Part shown: positions 8,939 to 18,860 of the stretch, piece by piece | Numbering within the stretch: the stretch's first letter is position 1 | How the letters are laid out: each line of letters opens with the position of its first letter | Notes under the pieces: generated by a model | What the model was told of the DNA's origin: nothing | What the model saw: only the letters and a program-made list of their open reading frames with translations | Database searches by the model: none | Assembly: GCF_036492835.1 (NCBI RefSeq) | Contig: NZ_AP025314.1 | Span: forward strand, 2,460,010 to 2,524,009 | DNA from: Fulvitalea axinellae | GTDB taxonomy: Bacteria > Bacteroidota > Bacteroidia > Cytophagales > Cyclobacteriaceae | Length of the DNA stretch: 64,000 bases | Reading direction: 5' to 3' | Translations under genes and position numbers: made by a program

Positions 8939-11900
8939 ATGAGACGAGCTTTAGCTTTCCTGTTATTGATGTGCGGATGCTTTGTGGCGCAAGCGCAAGA
9001 CGATTCCCAACCCATCAGAATTTATCCATATAGGGTGAATCCCCAAGATTATCCGATTAACGAACGGCGTCCGTCTTTGCCGGCTACCCGCGATCTTTTT
9101 TCCGACCGGATGCAGTTTCAGCATAAGGCTTTCGACAGAAGGTCTTTTTTGCCGGGCTACGACCGTACGGGTGGCAGTTCCGTTCGTTTGGAAGAAAAAA
9201 TATTCGCTGACGGACTGAAGCCGAAACATCTGAAATATGCCAAGTCGGTGAGAAACAGCGATAATACATTTAAGTTGGCGGGATATAAAATATTCCGGAC
9301 GCCGAAAGTGGCTCATCAAAACTATAACGAGCGCGCGCATATAGCGGGATCGTATTCCGATATTTCGGAAAAGTTCTACGATTTGGCCGGTCCGCGGTTT
9401 CTCGGTTTGCAGTTTGGCGAAAGTGACGCCAGCTACCTGAACCTTTCGCCCGGTTACATATCGCCGATGTCGCGTGACCATAGGCGTCAGTATCTGGATT
9501 ATCAGCGTTATTTCGAACATTACGGCAACCATATCGGAAATAGGGTGGTGTTGCACGTAAACGAAGGGACTTCACATTATTTGATGAAAGAAGGCACGGC
9601 CACTATCGCCGAAGCGCAGACTTTTTATAGGGGAAAAGTGAATCCATTGGTTCATTATGTCTTTTTGCGTGGTGCCTCCAAGCAATACGGTATTTTGTTG
9701 GGAATGGGATTTTCCACAACTACGCCACACGGCGGAATGAGCTTCCATTCGCCCGAAAACATTCATTGGGCAAAGCGTGAAATCATAAAAGCCTACGGCG
9801 AATTGATTCCCGATCCCAAGCATTATCCGACCACCGTTCCGGCTTACAAAGCTTTGCGGATGTATTTCCAGACTTCCAGCGATCGCGGTTCGTCATTAAG
9901 TCTTTTCCGCCGATTGATGTACAGTAATTATATGTATAACGGCGTGGTGATGAACTATGAGCCGGGCGCGTATTACAATAACTACCAAGTGGCTGACGAA
10001 AACGGGAAGGATATTAAAAATATGCCTTCGAAACTTTCGCCTATTGGGGAGCAAGTGCGTTCTGTACGGGAGTTTGTGGAGAAGAATCCGCATCCGGGAA
10101 ACCAGATAACGCCCGTGGCCTTTTATATGGATTTCTTTAACGGATGGCGCACGCCCGATTCGCGCAAAAAAGCGATGAGGGTCTGGACAAACATTCCGTA
10201 TGGGGCCGGCGATTATTTCACCGATAACCTGTTTTCTATGTTCTATCCCGGTTACCGCAATGTGGGGTTATATAAAAACGTTAGCTTCGGGATGACCGCC
10301 ACGCCTTATGGCGATAACGTGGACGCCATTTTCAGCGATGCCGAACAGGAAGTTTTGGACCGTTACGCTTTGATGGTAGTCGCTGGCGAATTGAAATACG
10401 ATTTGGAATATCAGCGTCATAAGATCTTGGAATATGTAAAAGCAGGTGGGCGCTTTGTAGTGACTGGCGACAACGCCCGGAAGCTGTTCCCGGAATGGGG
10501 TATTTCCGAAAAATCCGAAAAGAATCAGGTTGGAACGGCCGTGACGGTAAAAGGAAACCGAGTGGAGGAAACCAGGGTTTTCCAAAGTCTGAAAATCAGG
10601 AACTTGCCGGAAAACAGTAAGGCGATTGCCCGGACAGCGGATAAAATATTGGCCTTTGAAAAAGAAATAGGGAAAGGGAAAATTATCGTTTCTTTGGTGC
10701 CTGCCGGAATAACCAGTAAAAAGGAAAACTTCTCGTGGAAAGACGATCCGAATAAAATGTATCCGGAAGGGCTAGGCCGGCCGTATTATATGCCCGCGCA
10801 TTTGGAACGTATAATTGGCGAACAGGCCAAAGCCGTAATGCCTTTTGAGGTCGGCGAAAATCTGGGATTGGTTTGTAACCGAAATGAAAAGGGTATTTAC
10901 ACATTGGCGATTTTTAATAATAGCCTGACTAAAGCCCCTTTCGAAATCCGTTCGAATATCGGTGAGATCCAATCGATTAAAGAAGCTGATTTGGCCGATG
11001 CCGAATTGAAAAATATAAAAGGTTTTTATCCGAGAGGTTTTGAGAAATACGATATCGGAAAAGATACGGACAAAGAGATTTCCGGTTATAACGTTCGGAT
11101 TTTTAAGGTTAAAATAAAGGAATCGTCGAAGTTGGATGTTCTTCCGGAGCGCCATCCGGTAAATCGTGGAAACGGACGCTTTTTGGCAATGAAAAGTATG
11201 GTGGAGCTCAAGGAAAGGATTCTCTGCTATCCTTCGTTTTTTACTTATTTCGATGGAGTGAAAATCGATTTGGAAGATTTGCGAGCCGTAAACCAAGGCG
11301 CGTTGGAAGAAAACGCCAAGTGGTTTAATAGAAAACGTGTTCGTTTTGTAATAGACGCCCGAAACGCTGATGAAAAGGCTGTTTTGAGCGCTATGGAAAA
11401 AACGAAATCGTTGGATTTGGCCGATGATTGGCTGGTGAATAAGCGTACGAAAACGTTGGGTAAAGCAGCGGATAAGTTTGGCCGGAAACTTCATACGGAG
11501 AAAAGCGGTGGAGTTGATCTTATCGAAAAATTGAAAAAGCCGAATATGGGCGCTTTGCAAGTTTTGACTCTTGAATACGCTAATTGGGATCAGGTTTTTG
11601 GCGATTATTTGGCCGTATGGGAAGCGAATCCTTATCAGAAGGCTTCATTGGCCGGAGAAAAACCGGAAAACAAATATTCAGCGAAAGCGAACTTATTAGG
11701 CAAAAAAGAAAAACGCTATTTGACCGTCCGTACCGTATCGGATTTGGAATTGGCGAAAGCGGGGGAATTGGACGGGATTCTTTTGAACGCCCGTCTTGTG
11801 TTCGAAATGTCGGAGGGTAAATTCGTATCGGATTTTGCATCGAATAATAAAAACCTTCGTAAAACGATTGTCGATTTCCGACCGTTTGTGGATGGTTATC

Positions 11901-12427
11901 GCCAAGTGGTTTTCGAAAAAGAATGGGGAGTTACTTACGATAAAGGCCTGTCAATGAGCGAAGACGTAATGCGGAAAATGAAATCGGCGGGTGTGGAATC
12001 GGCGATAGTGCCTACGGATAAGTTTTTCAAAAAAGGAATGGCCGGTTTTGAGGAGTTCTGCGGATTGGCCAAAAAACACGGAATCTCCTTGGTATTGGAG
12101 CATTCCAAAAAAGCCCAACCGAAAGAATTGGCGACGTTGCGCGAAACCGTACTGGGCTGGGGCGTTCGGAAAGTAAGTGTTGCTGGCAATCCGCAATTGG
12201 CTAATACCGAAGCGTTCGAAAAAGCGGGGCTAACACCGGAGTTCTGGCTATTACGTTTTGAGGATTTCAAAAGAAGGTCGAGCCCGTTTTATCCTATTTC
12301 ACAAGCCAGAGGAAAACGGCCTTTTAAAGCGACGCTGGAGAATTTGGCGGGACAAACGTTGGTGTATGACGCCGAGTATATGGATAAATCGGAACTAAGG
12401 GAAGACTTAGGGAAGATGGAGCAATAA
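8939..12427 (+). CDS. Giant secreted protein, paralogue B
   Basis: A 1162-aa protein with a signal peptide ending VAQAQ near residue 20. It aligns over its whole length with residues about 30-1107 of the 1438-aa protein: RIYPYRVNPQDYP at the start, LGLQFGESDASYLNL, SHYLMKEGTATIAEAQTFYRG, FLRGASKQYGILLGMG, the GATase-like GGRFVVTGDNARKL, and the closing YDAEYMDKSELREDL. It stops there, lacking the Ig-like domain and sorting repeats, so it is expected to stay periplasmic or be exported differently. The two genes diverge from a shared control region, which suggests duplication and co-regulation. The family is not recognised; a polysaccharide-degrading role is inferred from the sulfatase and glycan-binding-like neighbours. 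A terminator follows at 12452. Confidence 0.85.
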   Translation: MRRALAFLLLMCGCFVAQAQDDSQPIRIYPYRVNPQDYPINERRPSLPATRDLFSDRMQFQHKAFDRRSFLPGYDRTGGSSVRLEEKIFADGLKPKHLKYAKSVRNSDNTFKLAGYKIFRTPKVAHQNYNERAHIAGSYSDISEKFYDLAGPRFLGLQFGESDASYLNLSPGYISPMSRDHRRQYLDYQRYFEHYGNHIGNRVVLHVNEGTSHYLMKEGTATIAEAQTFYRGKVNPLVHYVFLRGASKQYGILLGMGFSTTTPHGGMSFHSPENIHWAKREIIKAYGELIPDPKHYPTTVPAYKALRMYFQTSSDRGSSLSLFRRLMYSNYMYNGVVMNYEPGAYYNNYQVADENGKDIKNMPSKLSPIGEQVRSVREFVEKNPHPGNQITPVAFYMDFFNGWRTPDSRKKAMRVWTNIPYGAGDYFTDNLFSMFYPGYRNVGLYKNVSFGMTATPYGDNVDAIFSDAEQEVLDRYALMVVAGELKYDLEYQRHKILEYVKAGGRFVVTGDNARKLFPEWGISEKSEKNQVGTAVTVKGNRVEETRVFQSLKIRNLPENSKAIARTADKILAFEKEIGKGKIIVSLVPAGITSKKENFSWKDDPNKMYPEGLGRPYYMPAHLERIIGEQAKAVMPFEVGENLGLVCNRNEKGIYTLAIFNNSLTKAPFEIRSNIGEIQSIKEADLADAELKNIKGFYPRGFEKYDIGKDTDKEISGYNVRIFKVKIKESSKLDVLPERHPVNRGNGRFLAMKSMVELKERILCYPSFFTYFDGVKIDLEDLRAVNQGALEENAKWFNRKRVRFVIDARNADEKAVLSAMEKTKSLDLADDWLVNKRTKTLGKAADKFGRKLHTEKSGGVDLIEKLKKPNMGALQVLTLEYANWDQVFGDYLAVWEANPYQKASLAGEKPENKYSAKANLLGKKEKRYLTVRTVSDLELAKAGELDGILLNARLVFEMSEGKFVSDFASNNKNLRKTIVDFRPFVDGYRQVVFEKEWGVTYDKGLSMSEDVMRKMKSAGVESAIVPTDKFFKKGMAGFEEFCGLAKKHGISLVLEHSKKAQPKELATLRETVLGWGVRKVSVAGNPQLANTEAFEKAGLTPEFWLLRFEDFKRRSSPFYPISQARGKRPFKATLENLAGQTLVYDAEYMDKSELREDLGKMEQ

Positions 12428-12451
12428 GAAACACGTATCCAAGTATTGCAT

Positions 12452-12485
12452 AAAAGCGCAGGAGGGTTTCCCTTTTTGCGCTTTT
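12452..12485 (+). terminator. Terminator of the 1162-aa gene
   Basis: AAAAGCGCA at 12452-12460 pairs with TGCGCTTTT at 12477-12485, followed by a T-containing stretch, 25 bp after the stop codon. Confidence 0.7.
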
Positions 12486-12664
12486 CGTATTCAAGATGAG
12501 GCTTAGGCGCAAAGGGCGGAGTCCAAGCGTTTATCAAACACCGAATATCAAATAACAATCGATTTTTGTCAGGGTAACCTGATGTTGCTACGAGATGGTA
12601 GTAGTAGGCGGGCGAAAGGCGCGCCGACTTTACGGGACTTTTGACCAAACAACATAAATCATCT

Positions 12665-14758
12665 ATGAGAAATATTACTAACCTGGAGAATTTTTTCCGG
12701 TCATGCATTCGCATATGGCTGGCATTTTTGGTTGGGGGCGTTTTTCTGGCTTCCTGCAATGATGATGAGGACGAGACTATGGTGGCGCCTGGCGGGTTGA
12801 GATATACGGATTATGTCGAGGCCGTTGAGCAAAACAAGGATTGGACTTCTCCCGAACCGCAAGTGTTCGGACAAGGGACTTTTAGCTTTGCGATAGATAA
12901 GGTAACCAAGACGTTGCCCGAAAACGAGGAAGGCGAAGAGGAGACCACTCCGCGCGAGGAGGATATCGATATCTCTTTGCTTCGACTGGACCCGATGACT
13001 GGCACGATCTCCATCGAAGCGAACGTTTTGGAAGTGGGAGAATACAAAGTGGGCGTGACGGTAACCAACGAAATCGGGAGTTTTACGCTTAATAATGCTA
13101 TTGAATTGGAAATTTTGGACCCTCTGAAAGCGAACATTAGCCTAAGCGCTACGGAGGCCAAATTGATGGTGAACCCTACATCAAAATTACCGATTACCAG
13201 CATTTGGGTGCCGATTGCCCTGACAAACGAAAAAGGCGCGGCCATTACCGTAGAGCCAGACGGACTTTTGGCTCTTGACGAAGAAGGGCGTTATGTGCCG
13301 GTAGCTGACAAAGCTTATGAGCCGGGAGAATATGACATCACGTTTACGGCGCGCTTGGCCGAGCACCTCGACGGATCGGCGAAATTGAAACTGATTATTG
13401 AAGAGCTTGGTGATCCTGAAATTTCGGTAGACCCCACCGAGCCGCATATCTGGACAAACAAGGAAGGCATAGCGCCGGGCGTAGGCGAAGGGCTTTCGAT
13501 CAATGCTGTTGGCTACTCGGCTTTGACCGTGTTGGGAGGTGACGGTGAAGAGCATCCGCTTTTCGAAATGGTTGAGACAGAAGGAAAGATCGAATTGAAA
13601 GCCAAAGAAGGCGCGTTGCTAACCGAAGACGCTTACGAACTTACACTCCGCGCAAGTATAGAGGGTAGCGAAAATCCGGGATTAGCCACATTGACCTTGG
13701 CAGTAAAACGGGCCGCTTTCGAACTTACGGCTACCGAAGAAACACTTCCGGTTAAGCAAGACGGCGTATCATGGTTGCCACGTTTGACAACTATTCTCGG
13801 AGACCTCAATATGCCGGATGATGCGACGATAACGCTCAGCGATAACCGCTTTATGGCTGACGGAAACCTTATTCGTCCGGACCTGACCAAGACGTTCGCG
13901 GATGCGGAAACTATCGCGTTGACTATAACATTGGCCAGGGGCGAAAGCGTGATGCAGGTTTCTACGCTTACAGTTTCCACCGAAACCAAAGCCGACGTAG
14001 AATTCACCGATTTGTTTACGATGACACTGCCCGAACTGGCCGATGAGAAAGCGAAAGTAAATTACGGACAGCCGGAACATATAGGGGAGGGAGCGAATTT
14101 CAAATCAGGAAATATGGAAGTGTCGATTATCGATTTGCCAGACGGTTACGTACTGGCGGAAGATAAACTTTGGTGGCAGGCCAAACATATTTCGGCTACG
14201 CCAAGAAACGCCAAATCTGAACAGCCGACCGTTCCGCTGGGACCAAGTTTGGTACTTACGGCGCAGGGCACAAAGCTGACGGTATTGAACGACAGTCGCC
14301 ATATCGTTGCCTCGGAAGCGATTGACGTTCAGGGATTCAATAAACTAAAGATGTCCTTTACCGCCTATATGGACTTTAACTGTAACAAATTCGTTGGGGC
14401 GATTGCCGATAAATATATTCCGGAGCCGTACCAGTGGATTCAGGTTTATGTAGTGCCGGAAAGTGAATACGAAACCGCAAAGGCGGATAATTATCAGACA
14501 CTGAACCAATCGTTGAATGAGGAAAACGATGTTTGGTCTAGCTTTAAAGTAGACCGTATGACAGAATTGGAACCATTGAAATATGAGTTGTTCCAAGATA
14601 GGGTTCTCGAAACTAATATTTCCACGGATAAGGTACGATTGGTGTTTATGTTTGAAAACCAATCGAAACGTTTCAAAGACAAGTTCGGAGTGGTAGACAA
14701 TAAAAGATACAATATCGGAACAATGAGCGTAAGCGACCTTAAGGTATCTGCTAAATAA
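12665..14758 (+). CDS. Surface lipoprotein with tandem Ig-like domains, probable glycan-binding protein
   Basis: The start chosen is the ATG at 12665; the frame opens upstream at 12641. The N-terminus has a hydrophobic stretch ending in lipobox FLASC followed by NDDEDE, an acidic stretch typical of Bacteroidota lipoproteins exported to the outer surface. About 430 residues of repeated beta-rich domains follow (each with a pattern like YEPGEYDITFTARL), then a C-terminal domain of roughly 230 residues with a jelly-roll-like pattern (KLKMSFTAYMDFNCNKF...). The arrangement fits surface glycan-binding proteins of polysaccharide loci, and it follows the 1162-aa gene on the same strand. Binding specificity and exact family are unknown. 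Confidence 0.75.
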   Translation: MRNITNLENFFRSCIRIWLAFLVGGVFLASCNDDEDETMVAPGGLRYTDYVEAVEQNKDWTSPEPQVFGQGTFSFAIDKVTKTLPENEEGEEETTPREEDIDISLLRLDPMTGTISIEANVLEVGEYKVGVTVTNEIGSFTLNNAIELEILDPLKANISLSATEAKLMVNPTSKLPITSIWVPIALTNEKGAAITVEPDGLLALDEEGRYVPVADKAYEPGEYDITFTARLAEHLDGSAKLKLIIEELGDPEISVDPTEPHIWTNKEGIAPGVGEGLSINAVGYSALTVLGGDGEEHPLFEMVETEGKIELKAKEGALLTEDAYELTLRASIEGSENPGLATLTLAVKRAAFELTATEETLPVKQDGVSWLPRLTTILGDLNMPDDATITLSDNRFMADGNLIRPDLTKTFADAETIALTITLARGESVMQVSTLTVSTETKADVEFTDLFTMTLPELADEKAKVNYGQPEHIGEGANFKSGNMEVSIIDLPDGYVLAEDKLWWQAKHISATPRNAKSEQPTVPLGPSLVLTAQGTKLTVLNDSRHIVASEAIDVQGFNKLKMSFTAYMDFNCNKFVGAIADKYIPEPYQWIQVYVVPESEYETAKADNYQTLNQSLNEENDVWSSFKVDRMTELEPLKYELFQDRVLETNISTDKVRLVFMFENQSKRFKDKFGVVDNKRYNIGTMSVSDLKVSAK

Positions 14759-14858
14759 TAGGTTGGACGAATATTGGAAATGGAATAATATCTTTTTTGC
14801 ATAAAATAGCGAATGTCGTGAGACATCGTGACAACTAAACCAAACCATTACATGATAT

Positions 14859-14882
14859 AGAGACAGGGCTTGCCTTGTCTCT
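14859..14882 (+). terminator. Palindromic repeat acting as terminator
   Basis: GAGACA (14860-14865) pairs with TGTCTC (14876-14881), with GGC/GCC pairing inside and a T-run after. It follows the glycan-binding-like gene. A relative of the same palindrome, with GGCATGCC at its centre, lies at 46869-46893 inside the nap operon, so it may also be a dispersed repeat family. Confidence 0.6.
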
Positions 14883-15002
14883 ATTTTTTATGGAGAAAAG
14901 GTTATGATAAAAACAGTAAACCTAAATAGTTAGTTTATTGGGGGCTTTGTCGTATATTATAACCCAAGTGTTACCTCAAGCCTGACTTTATTTTGATCTA
15001 TA

Positions 15003-15884
15003 ATGCGCTATCTTTTCATTTTTATTTCGATGTTTATTTACTTTTCCTGTTCAAGTCCTAATGCCATTAATTTTCCGAAACTTCAAGTTAAAGCTCCTGA
15101 ACATGTGCGACCGTTAAAACCGGAAAGTATGTTGAGGTCAAATAGCGAGATCTTTTTGCCTGAAGAAGTGGGTTTGGATACGCTTCAATTAGCCCGTTGG
15201 GATTTTTCTAATGAGAAGAAATTGAACTCAGATTCTCTAGCCTCATCAATAAGAGTTTATGTGGATGTAAGCCAAACATTGTATTTGCGTCCGGGAAGGC
15301 ATCTTCCGCCCCCACAGCCATTTTCTTCAGTGGGATTGGTTGTTAAAGAGATCGAGAGTTCAATAGAGTTAGATGAATTTGAGGAGGATTCAATCATTGA
15401 AGAAACGGTAAATGTTGATCAAAAAGCGCCATCCGATAGTATAGCAATCAAACGGATTTTGAAAGAACGTGAGGAATGGGAATCTAGGCAGGCCGAAAGG
15501 GTCAGGGCAAACCCTGTATATGTGGTAAATGAAGGAATTGATACAGTTGACGTTCTGGTTCAGGATGGTTCGTTTAGAATGATTCAGGAAGCCAAAGATA
15601 AAAATGGTGTCTGGCGTCCAATCGAGTATTGGTTGAATAGCAAATGTGGAAATAGCTATTGGCATCAGTCGCTAGCACCAGGAGAGTTTGCGATAGTGGG
15701 GATGAACCGATATACGGAAGGAAACGAAACGGAGCTTCGGATTCGTTTAGATATTGGAGATAGTGTATTATTTTCCGCACCCTTTTGGGGTAAAGTAAAG
15801 GCCTGTCAATTTAAGATGTCAGAAGAGGACTTGGATGTTTATGGTCGTGGGAATGTGAAGAAGTTTCTGTTTCTTCCCGATTAA
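15003..15884 (+). CDS. Hypothetical lipoprotein
   Basis: A 293-aa protein with a short, very hydrophobic signal peptide ending in YFSC at Cys16, so probably a lipoprotein. Acidic residues cluster near the middle (ELDEFEEDSIIEE), followed by a Lys/Arg/Glu-rich helix. The C-terminal 100 residues (NSYWHQSLAPGEFAIVGMNRY) look like a beta-sandwich. I do not recognise the family. It stands alone between two terminators. Confidence 0.7.
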   Translation: MRYLFIFISMFIYFSCSSPNAINFPKLQVKAPEHVRPLKPESMLRSNSEIFLPEEVGLDTLQLARWDFSNEKKLNSDSLASSIRVYVDVSQTLYLRPGRHLPPPQPFSSVGLVVKEIESSIELDEFEEDSIIEETVNVDQKAPSDSIAIKRILKEREEWESRQAERVRANPVYVVNEGIDTVDVLVQDGSFRMIQEAKDKNGVWRPIEYWLNSKCGNSYWHQSLAPGEFAIVGMNRYTEGNETELRIRLDIGDSVLFSAPFWGKVKACQFKMSEEDLDVYGRGNVKKFLFLPD

Positions 15885-15923
15885 CCCTAATTGAAGCTGT
15901 TGCATTAGATGAGTTTTATATAA

Positions 15924-15957
15924 AAATAGCGCAAGGAACAGTTTCCTTACGCTATTT
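15924..15957. terminator. Bidirectional terminator between convergent genes
   Basis: AAATAGCG at 15924-15931 pairs with CGCTATTT at 15950-15957, and the inner AAGGAA pairs with TTCCTT. It separates the lipoprotein gene from the oxidoreductase gene on the other strand. Confidence 0.75.
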
Positions 15958-15964
15958 CGAGTGC

Positions 15965-16537
15965 TTAAACTTTTACCGCTTTTCCGATTTCTTGAGCCAG
16001 TGTTTTCACTTCGTTCAGCCAAAGGTTTATTTGCTCGGTTGAAGCACTGGACGTAGGGGCGAAGTTTGTGTTTTTTACCACTTCCAATCCAATAAATTCC
16101 AAATTGGTGTTTATATTCTGGTTCTGTAGGTTTTGGTATTCTTCGATATCGGCGTCCATAGTTGTGATTACTTGCGCAGTCTTGCCTTTTAATAATCCGA
16201 CAGGCTCGTCGGATTCGGTCAATTCCCAAGCGAATCCTGGTAAAAAAGCTCTGTCCATAAAGCCTTTCGCCAAAGCGGGAAGCCCTCCCCACCAAACAGG
16301 ATATATCCAAATAATATGGGAGGCTTTACGAATCATGTCTTGGGCTTTGATAAGGTCAGGCTCAAGAGTCGTTCGCTTACGGTATCCGAAACGAAGGTTT
16401 GGGTCGAAATCAAGGTCGGTAATATTTAGTGTATTGACTGTATGGCCAGCCAATTTCGCTTCGTTTTCAAATGCGGAGGCAATCGCAACATTGAAACTTT
16501 CTTTGTCGGGGTGATTATTAACGATTAGAATATTCAT
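15965..16537 (-). CDS. Flavodoxin-fold NAD(P)H:quinone oxidoreductase family protein
   Basis: A 190-aa cytosolic protein of the NQO1/MdaB/KefF flavodoxin-like fold, which uses FMN or FAD to carry out two-electron reduction of quinones. Visible features are the N-terminal strand and phosphate loop (MNILIVNNHPDKESFN), the motif IIWIYPVWWGGLPALAKGFMDRAF that packs on the flavin and forms part of the active site, and a normal length. It lies 65 bp downstream of the Crp/Fnr-type regulator on the same strand, so the regulator may control it. The exact substrate is not deducible. Confidence 0.88.
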   Translation of the reverse strand: MNILIVNNHPDKESFNVAIASAFENEAKLAGHTVNTLNITDLDFDPNLRFGYRKRTTLEPDLIKAQDMIRKASHIIWIYPVWWGGLPALAKGFMDRAFLPGFAWELTESDEPVGLLKGKTAQVITTMDADIEEYQNLQNQNINTNLEFIGLEVVKNTNFAPTSSASTEQINLWLNEVKTLAQEIGKAVKV

Positions 16538-16602
16538 AGTGATATTAATTTGTACCCGACAAAAGTAAGCCGACAGTTAACTCCCTTTAGAGGACAAATG
16601 TC

Positions 16603-17205
16603 CTAAAATCGAATTTCGCTCCGCAATCGGGTCAGGTGTCTTGGGGTTATGCCCAGGTATGTCGCCAAGTATTGTTGCGGAATACGTTGCGCATAAAGAG
16701 GACAAGCTTCGATGATAAGTTGGTAACGTTGTTTGGCGTCCAAGCGCTGAAAAGTGGATAAACGCCATTGTGAGTCGATAAACATGAATTCTACAAAACG
16801 ACGGCCCAATACTTGCCATACTTCGCCTTTTTCGTATAAAGCCTCAATCGCTGACTTGTGAATGATTTTCACTTTCGAGTTAAATACGGCCTGAATGGAT
16901 TCTGTCGAAGTGATGTTGCCGTAAAAACTCTCATAAACCCCAAAGAAATCCCCCTCAATCGCAAAATTACTTGTGCTTTCACTTCCATTGTCATCGATAT
17001 GAAAAGTGCGTAGAAGTCCCGATTCGACATAAAACAGTTTATCGGACACTTTGCCGGCCTCCACCAATATTTCGGACTTATTTACGGTGATTTCACTGAT
17101 GGAATTTACTAGATGCTTTTTCTCGCTTAGGTTCAAAGAGGCAATACTGTGCAGAAATTGAGATCTTAATCCATTGTAACATTCTTTATAACATTCCATA
17201 ACCAA
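16603..17205 (-). CDS. Crp/Fnr-family transcriptional regulator
   Basis: A 200-aa regulator with an N-terminal cyclic-nucleotide-binding-like beta-barrel (about residues 25-120; LFYVESGLLRTFHIDDNGSE) and a C-terminal winged helix (about 150-200) ending in the recognition segment PQQYLATYLGITPRHLTRLR. There is no Fnr-type N-terminal cysteine cluster; two cysteines near the start are not in that spacing. It resembles the many short Bacteroidota members whose ligand is unknown. Likely target is the adjacent oxidoreductase gene. Confidence 0.9.
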   Translation of the reverse strand: MVMECYKECYNGLRSQFLHSIASLNLSEKKHLVNSISEITVNKSEILVEAGKVSDKLFYVESGLLRTFHIDDNGSESTSNFAIEGDFFGVYESFYGNITSTESIQAVFNSKVKIIHKSAIEALYEKGEVWQVLGRRFVEFMFIDSQWRLSTFQRLDAKQRYQLIIEACPLYAQRIPQQYLATYLGITPRHLTRLRSEIRF

Positions 17206-17401
17206 ATCGTATTCTCAGTTTTTGTAGCTAATTTTTTGTATACGGTGAACTGTCAAACTAAGCCGAACTTTTTGGCCGTTATATGGCCCGAAAGATGCAG
17301 GGACATAGTTTGGTTTTTGATTTTGTCATATACTGGATGATTTTTTATACTTTTACATTAAAATCAACAAGTCAAATCTTAATTTTCTTTCTAAAACCAC
17401 T

Positions 17402-18235
17402 ATGCGATATTTTCAGCTTATTTTTTTTGTCTTTTGTTTAAGCACTATTCTATTGTCATGCGCTAAAAATGATGATGAAGAAAGCGCGAACCTGTTTATT
17501 GAAATTCCAGATTCCAGATTTGAAGAATTATTGATTGAGTCGGGGATAGATTCCGACAAAGTAGTCAACAAAAAGATACTGCGGTCAGACGCTGAAAAAA
17601 TCACACATCTAGAACTTAATTCCACTCAAGGGAATTCGATTAAAGACCTTGCGGGTATAGAGGGTTTTGTCAATTTAGATACCTTATCAGTAACCGGGAA
17701 TTTTATAGACGAGATTGATTTTAGCCATAACAAAAAATTAATAAAACTGAATCTTGATGGGAATAATCTTTTGTCTGTCAAAGGGTTGGGAGAGTTAAAG
17801 AGCTTGAGGTGGTTGAATGTTTCTTATAACGATCTTACAGAGCTAAAGATAGACAACCCTGAACTGGAAGAAATTTATGTCAGGGATAATCAATTGGAGG
17901 AATTGGACGTAAGCGGTTCTCAAAAGCTCAAAGCTATTTATGCGGTATCGAATAAAATATCAGCTTTGGATTTGAGCGCAAATACACAGCTGGAGACAAT
18001 AATCTTGTCTGACAATAAGCTGGAAAGTGTTTCATTAGAGAAAAATATAGGGGTAAAGACACTTTATATTTCCAGTAACTCCCTTAAGGTATTGGATGTT
18101 AGTTTTTTGGTTTCATTGGATTTTCTCCGGGTTGACAGAAACCCTGATTTGACTTGTGTGAAAATTCGAGATAATCAAAATATCCCAACTGTTGAAAAGT
18201 CATCTTATCAGGTATTGGCTCCTTCATGCCAATAA
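17402..18235 (+). CDS. Leucine-rich-repeat lipoprotein
   Basis: A 277-aa protein with a signal peptide and lipobox LLSC (Cys20). The following segment (FIEIPDSRFEELLIESGIDS) is typical of Bacteroidota LRR lipoproteins. Residues about 70-245 hold seven to eight repeats of 20-22 residues with the LxxLxLxxNxL pattern (LIKLNLDGNNLLSVKGL, LETIILSDNKLESVSL), and a final capping segment contains two Cys (CVKI...PSCQ). A protein-binding surface role is likely; the partner is unknown. Confidence 0.88.
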   Translation: MRYFQLIFFVFCLSTILLSCAKNDDEESANLFIEIPDSRFEELLIESGIDSDKVVNKKILRSDAEKITHLELNSTQGNSIKDLAGIEGFVNLDTLSVTGNFIDEIDFSHNKKLIKLNLDGNNLLSVKGLGELKSLRWLNVSYNDLTELKIDNPELEEIYVRDNQLEELDVSGSQKLKAIYAVSNKISALDLSANTQLETIILSDNKLESVSLEKNIGVKTLYISSNSLKVLDVSFLVSLDFLRVDRNPDLTCVKIRDNQNIPTVEKSSYQVLAPSCQ

Positions 18236-18308
18236 TGGCCTAAAGTTTAAAAAGCCATTGGTGCCGATTTGGAGTAATGACAAGAGTTGAAAATGAGGAT
18301 GAGAAATT

Positions 18309-18785
18309 ATGGAAGAGATTAAATATATAAAAGGCGACGCTACTTCGCCCCAAGGTAAAGGTGTAAAAGTAATTGTACATATCTGCAATAACATCGGAGG
18401 CTGGGGGAAAGGCTTTGTCTTGGCTATTTCCAAAAGATGGAAAGAGCCCGAAGCTAATTACAGAAAGTGGCACAGGGAAAGGGCGAAGAATGATTTCGAG
18501 TTGGGAAATGTTCAAATCGTTCAGGTTGAGAAATATATTCATATAGTCAATCTAATCGGGCAACAAGGGATAAAGACAGGAAGCAAAGGAGTTCCTGTTC
18601 GTTATGAAGCGATTGAAGCGGGATTAGAGAAAGTCGCTTTATTCGCTATAGAGAATGAAGCCTCGGTACATATGCCAAGAATCGGTTGTGGCTTGGCGGG
18701 CGGTAAATGGAACCAGATAGAACCGCTTATCGAAAAAACGTTACTGGCTCAGGATATTCAGGTTACTGTTTATGATTTTGATTGA
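18309..18785 (+). CDS. Macro-domain protein (ADP-ribose-binding)
   Basis: A 158-aa single macro domain. GDATSPQGKGVKVIVHICNNIGGWGKGF is the first ligand loop, with Asn and the GGWGKG turn; HMPRIGCGLAGGKWNQI is the phosphate loop. Family members bind ADP-ribose or remove ADP-ribose-derived groups; this one is closest in layout to the small single-domain Poa1/ALC1-like type. It lies 74 bp after the LRR lipoprotein gene with no terminator seen, so the two could be co-transcribed. Confidence 0.9.
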   Translation: MEEIKYIKGDATSPQGKGVKVIVHICNNIGGWGKGFVLAISKRWKEPEANYRKWHRERAKNDFELGNVQIVQVEKYIHIVNLIGQQGIKTGSKGVPVRYEAIEAGLEKVALFAIENEASVHMPRIGCGLAGGKWNQIEPLIEKTLLAQDIQVTVYDFD

Positions 18786-18860
18786 TAGTGTTTTGTTTCC
18801 GAATGAAATAAGAAAATACTAGACGGCAAATGAGTTTTCCATCATTGGTTTTATCACACC

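Noticed and set aside
690..14758. A complete SusC/SusD-type polysaccharide utilisation locus
   Set aside because: No TonB-dependent transporter or SusD-like gene occurs in this stretch; only accessory-type genes (sulfatase, large secreted proteins, Ig lipoprotein) are present.
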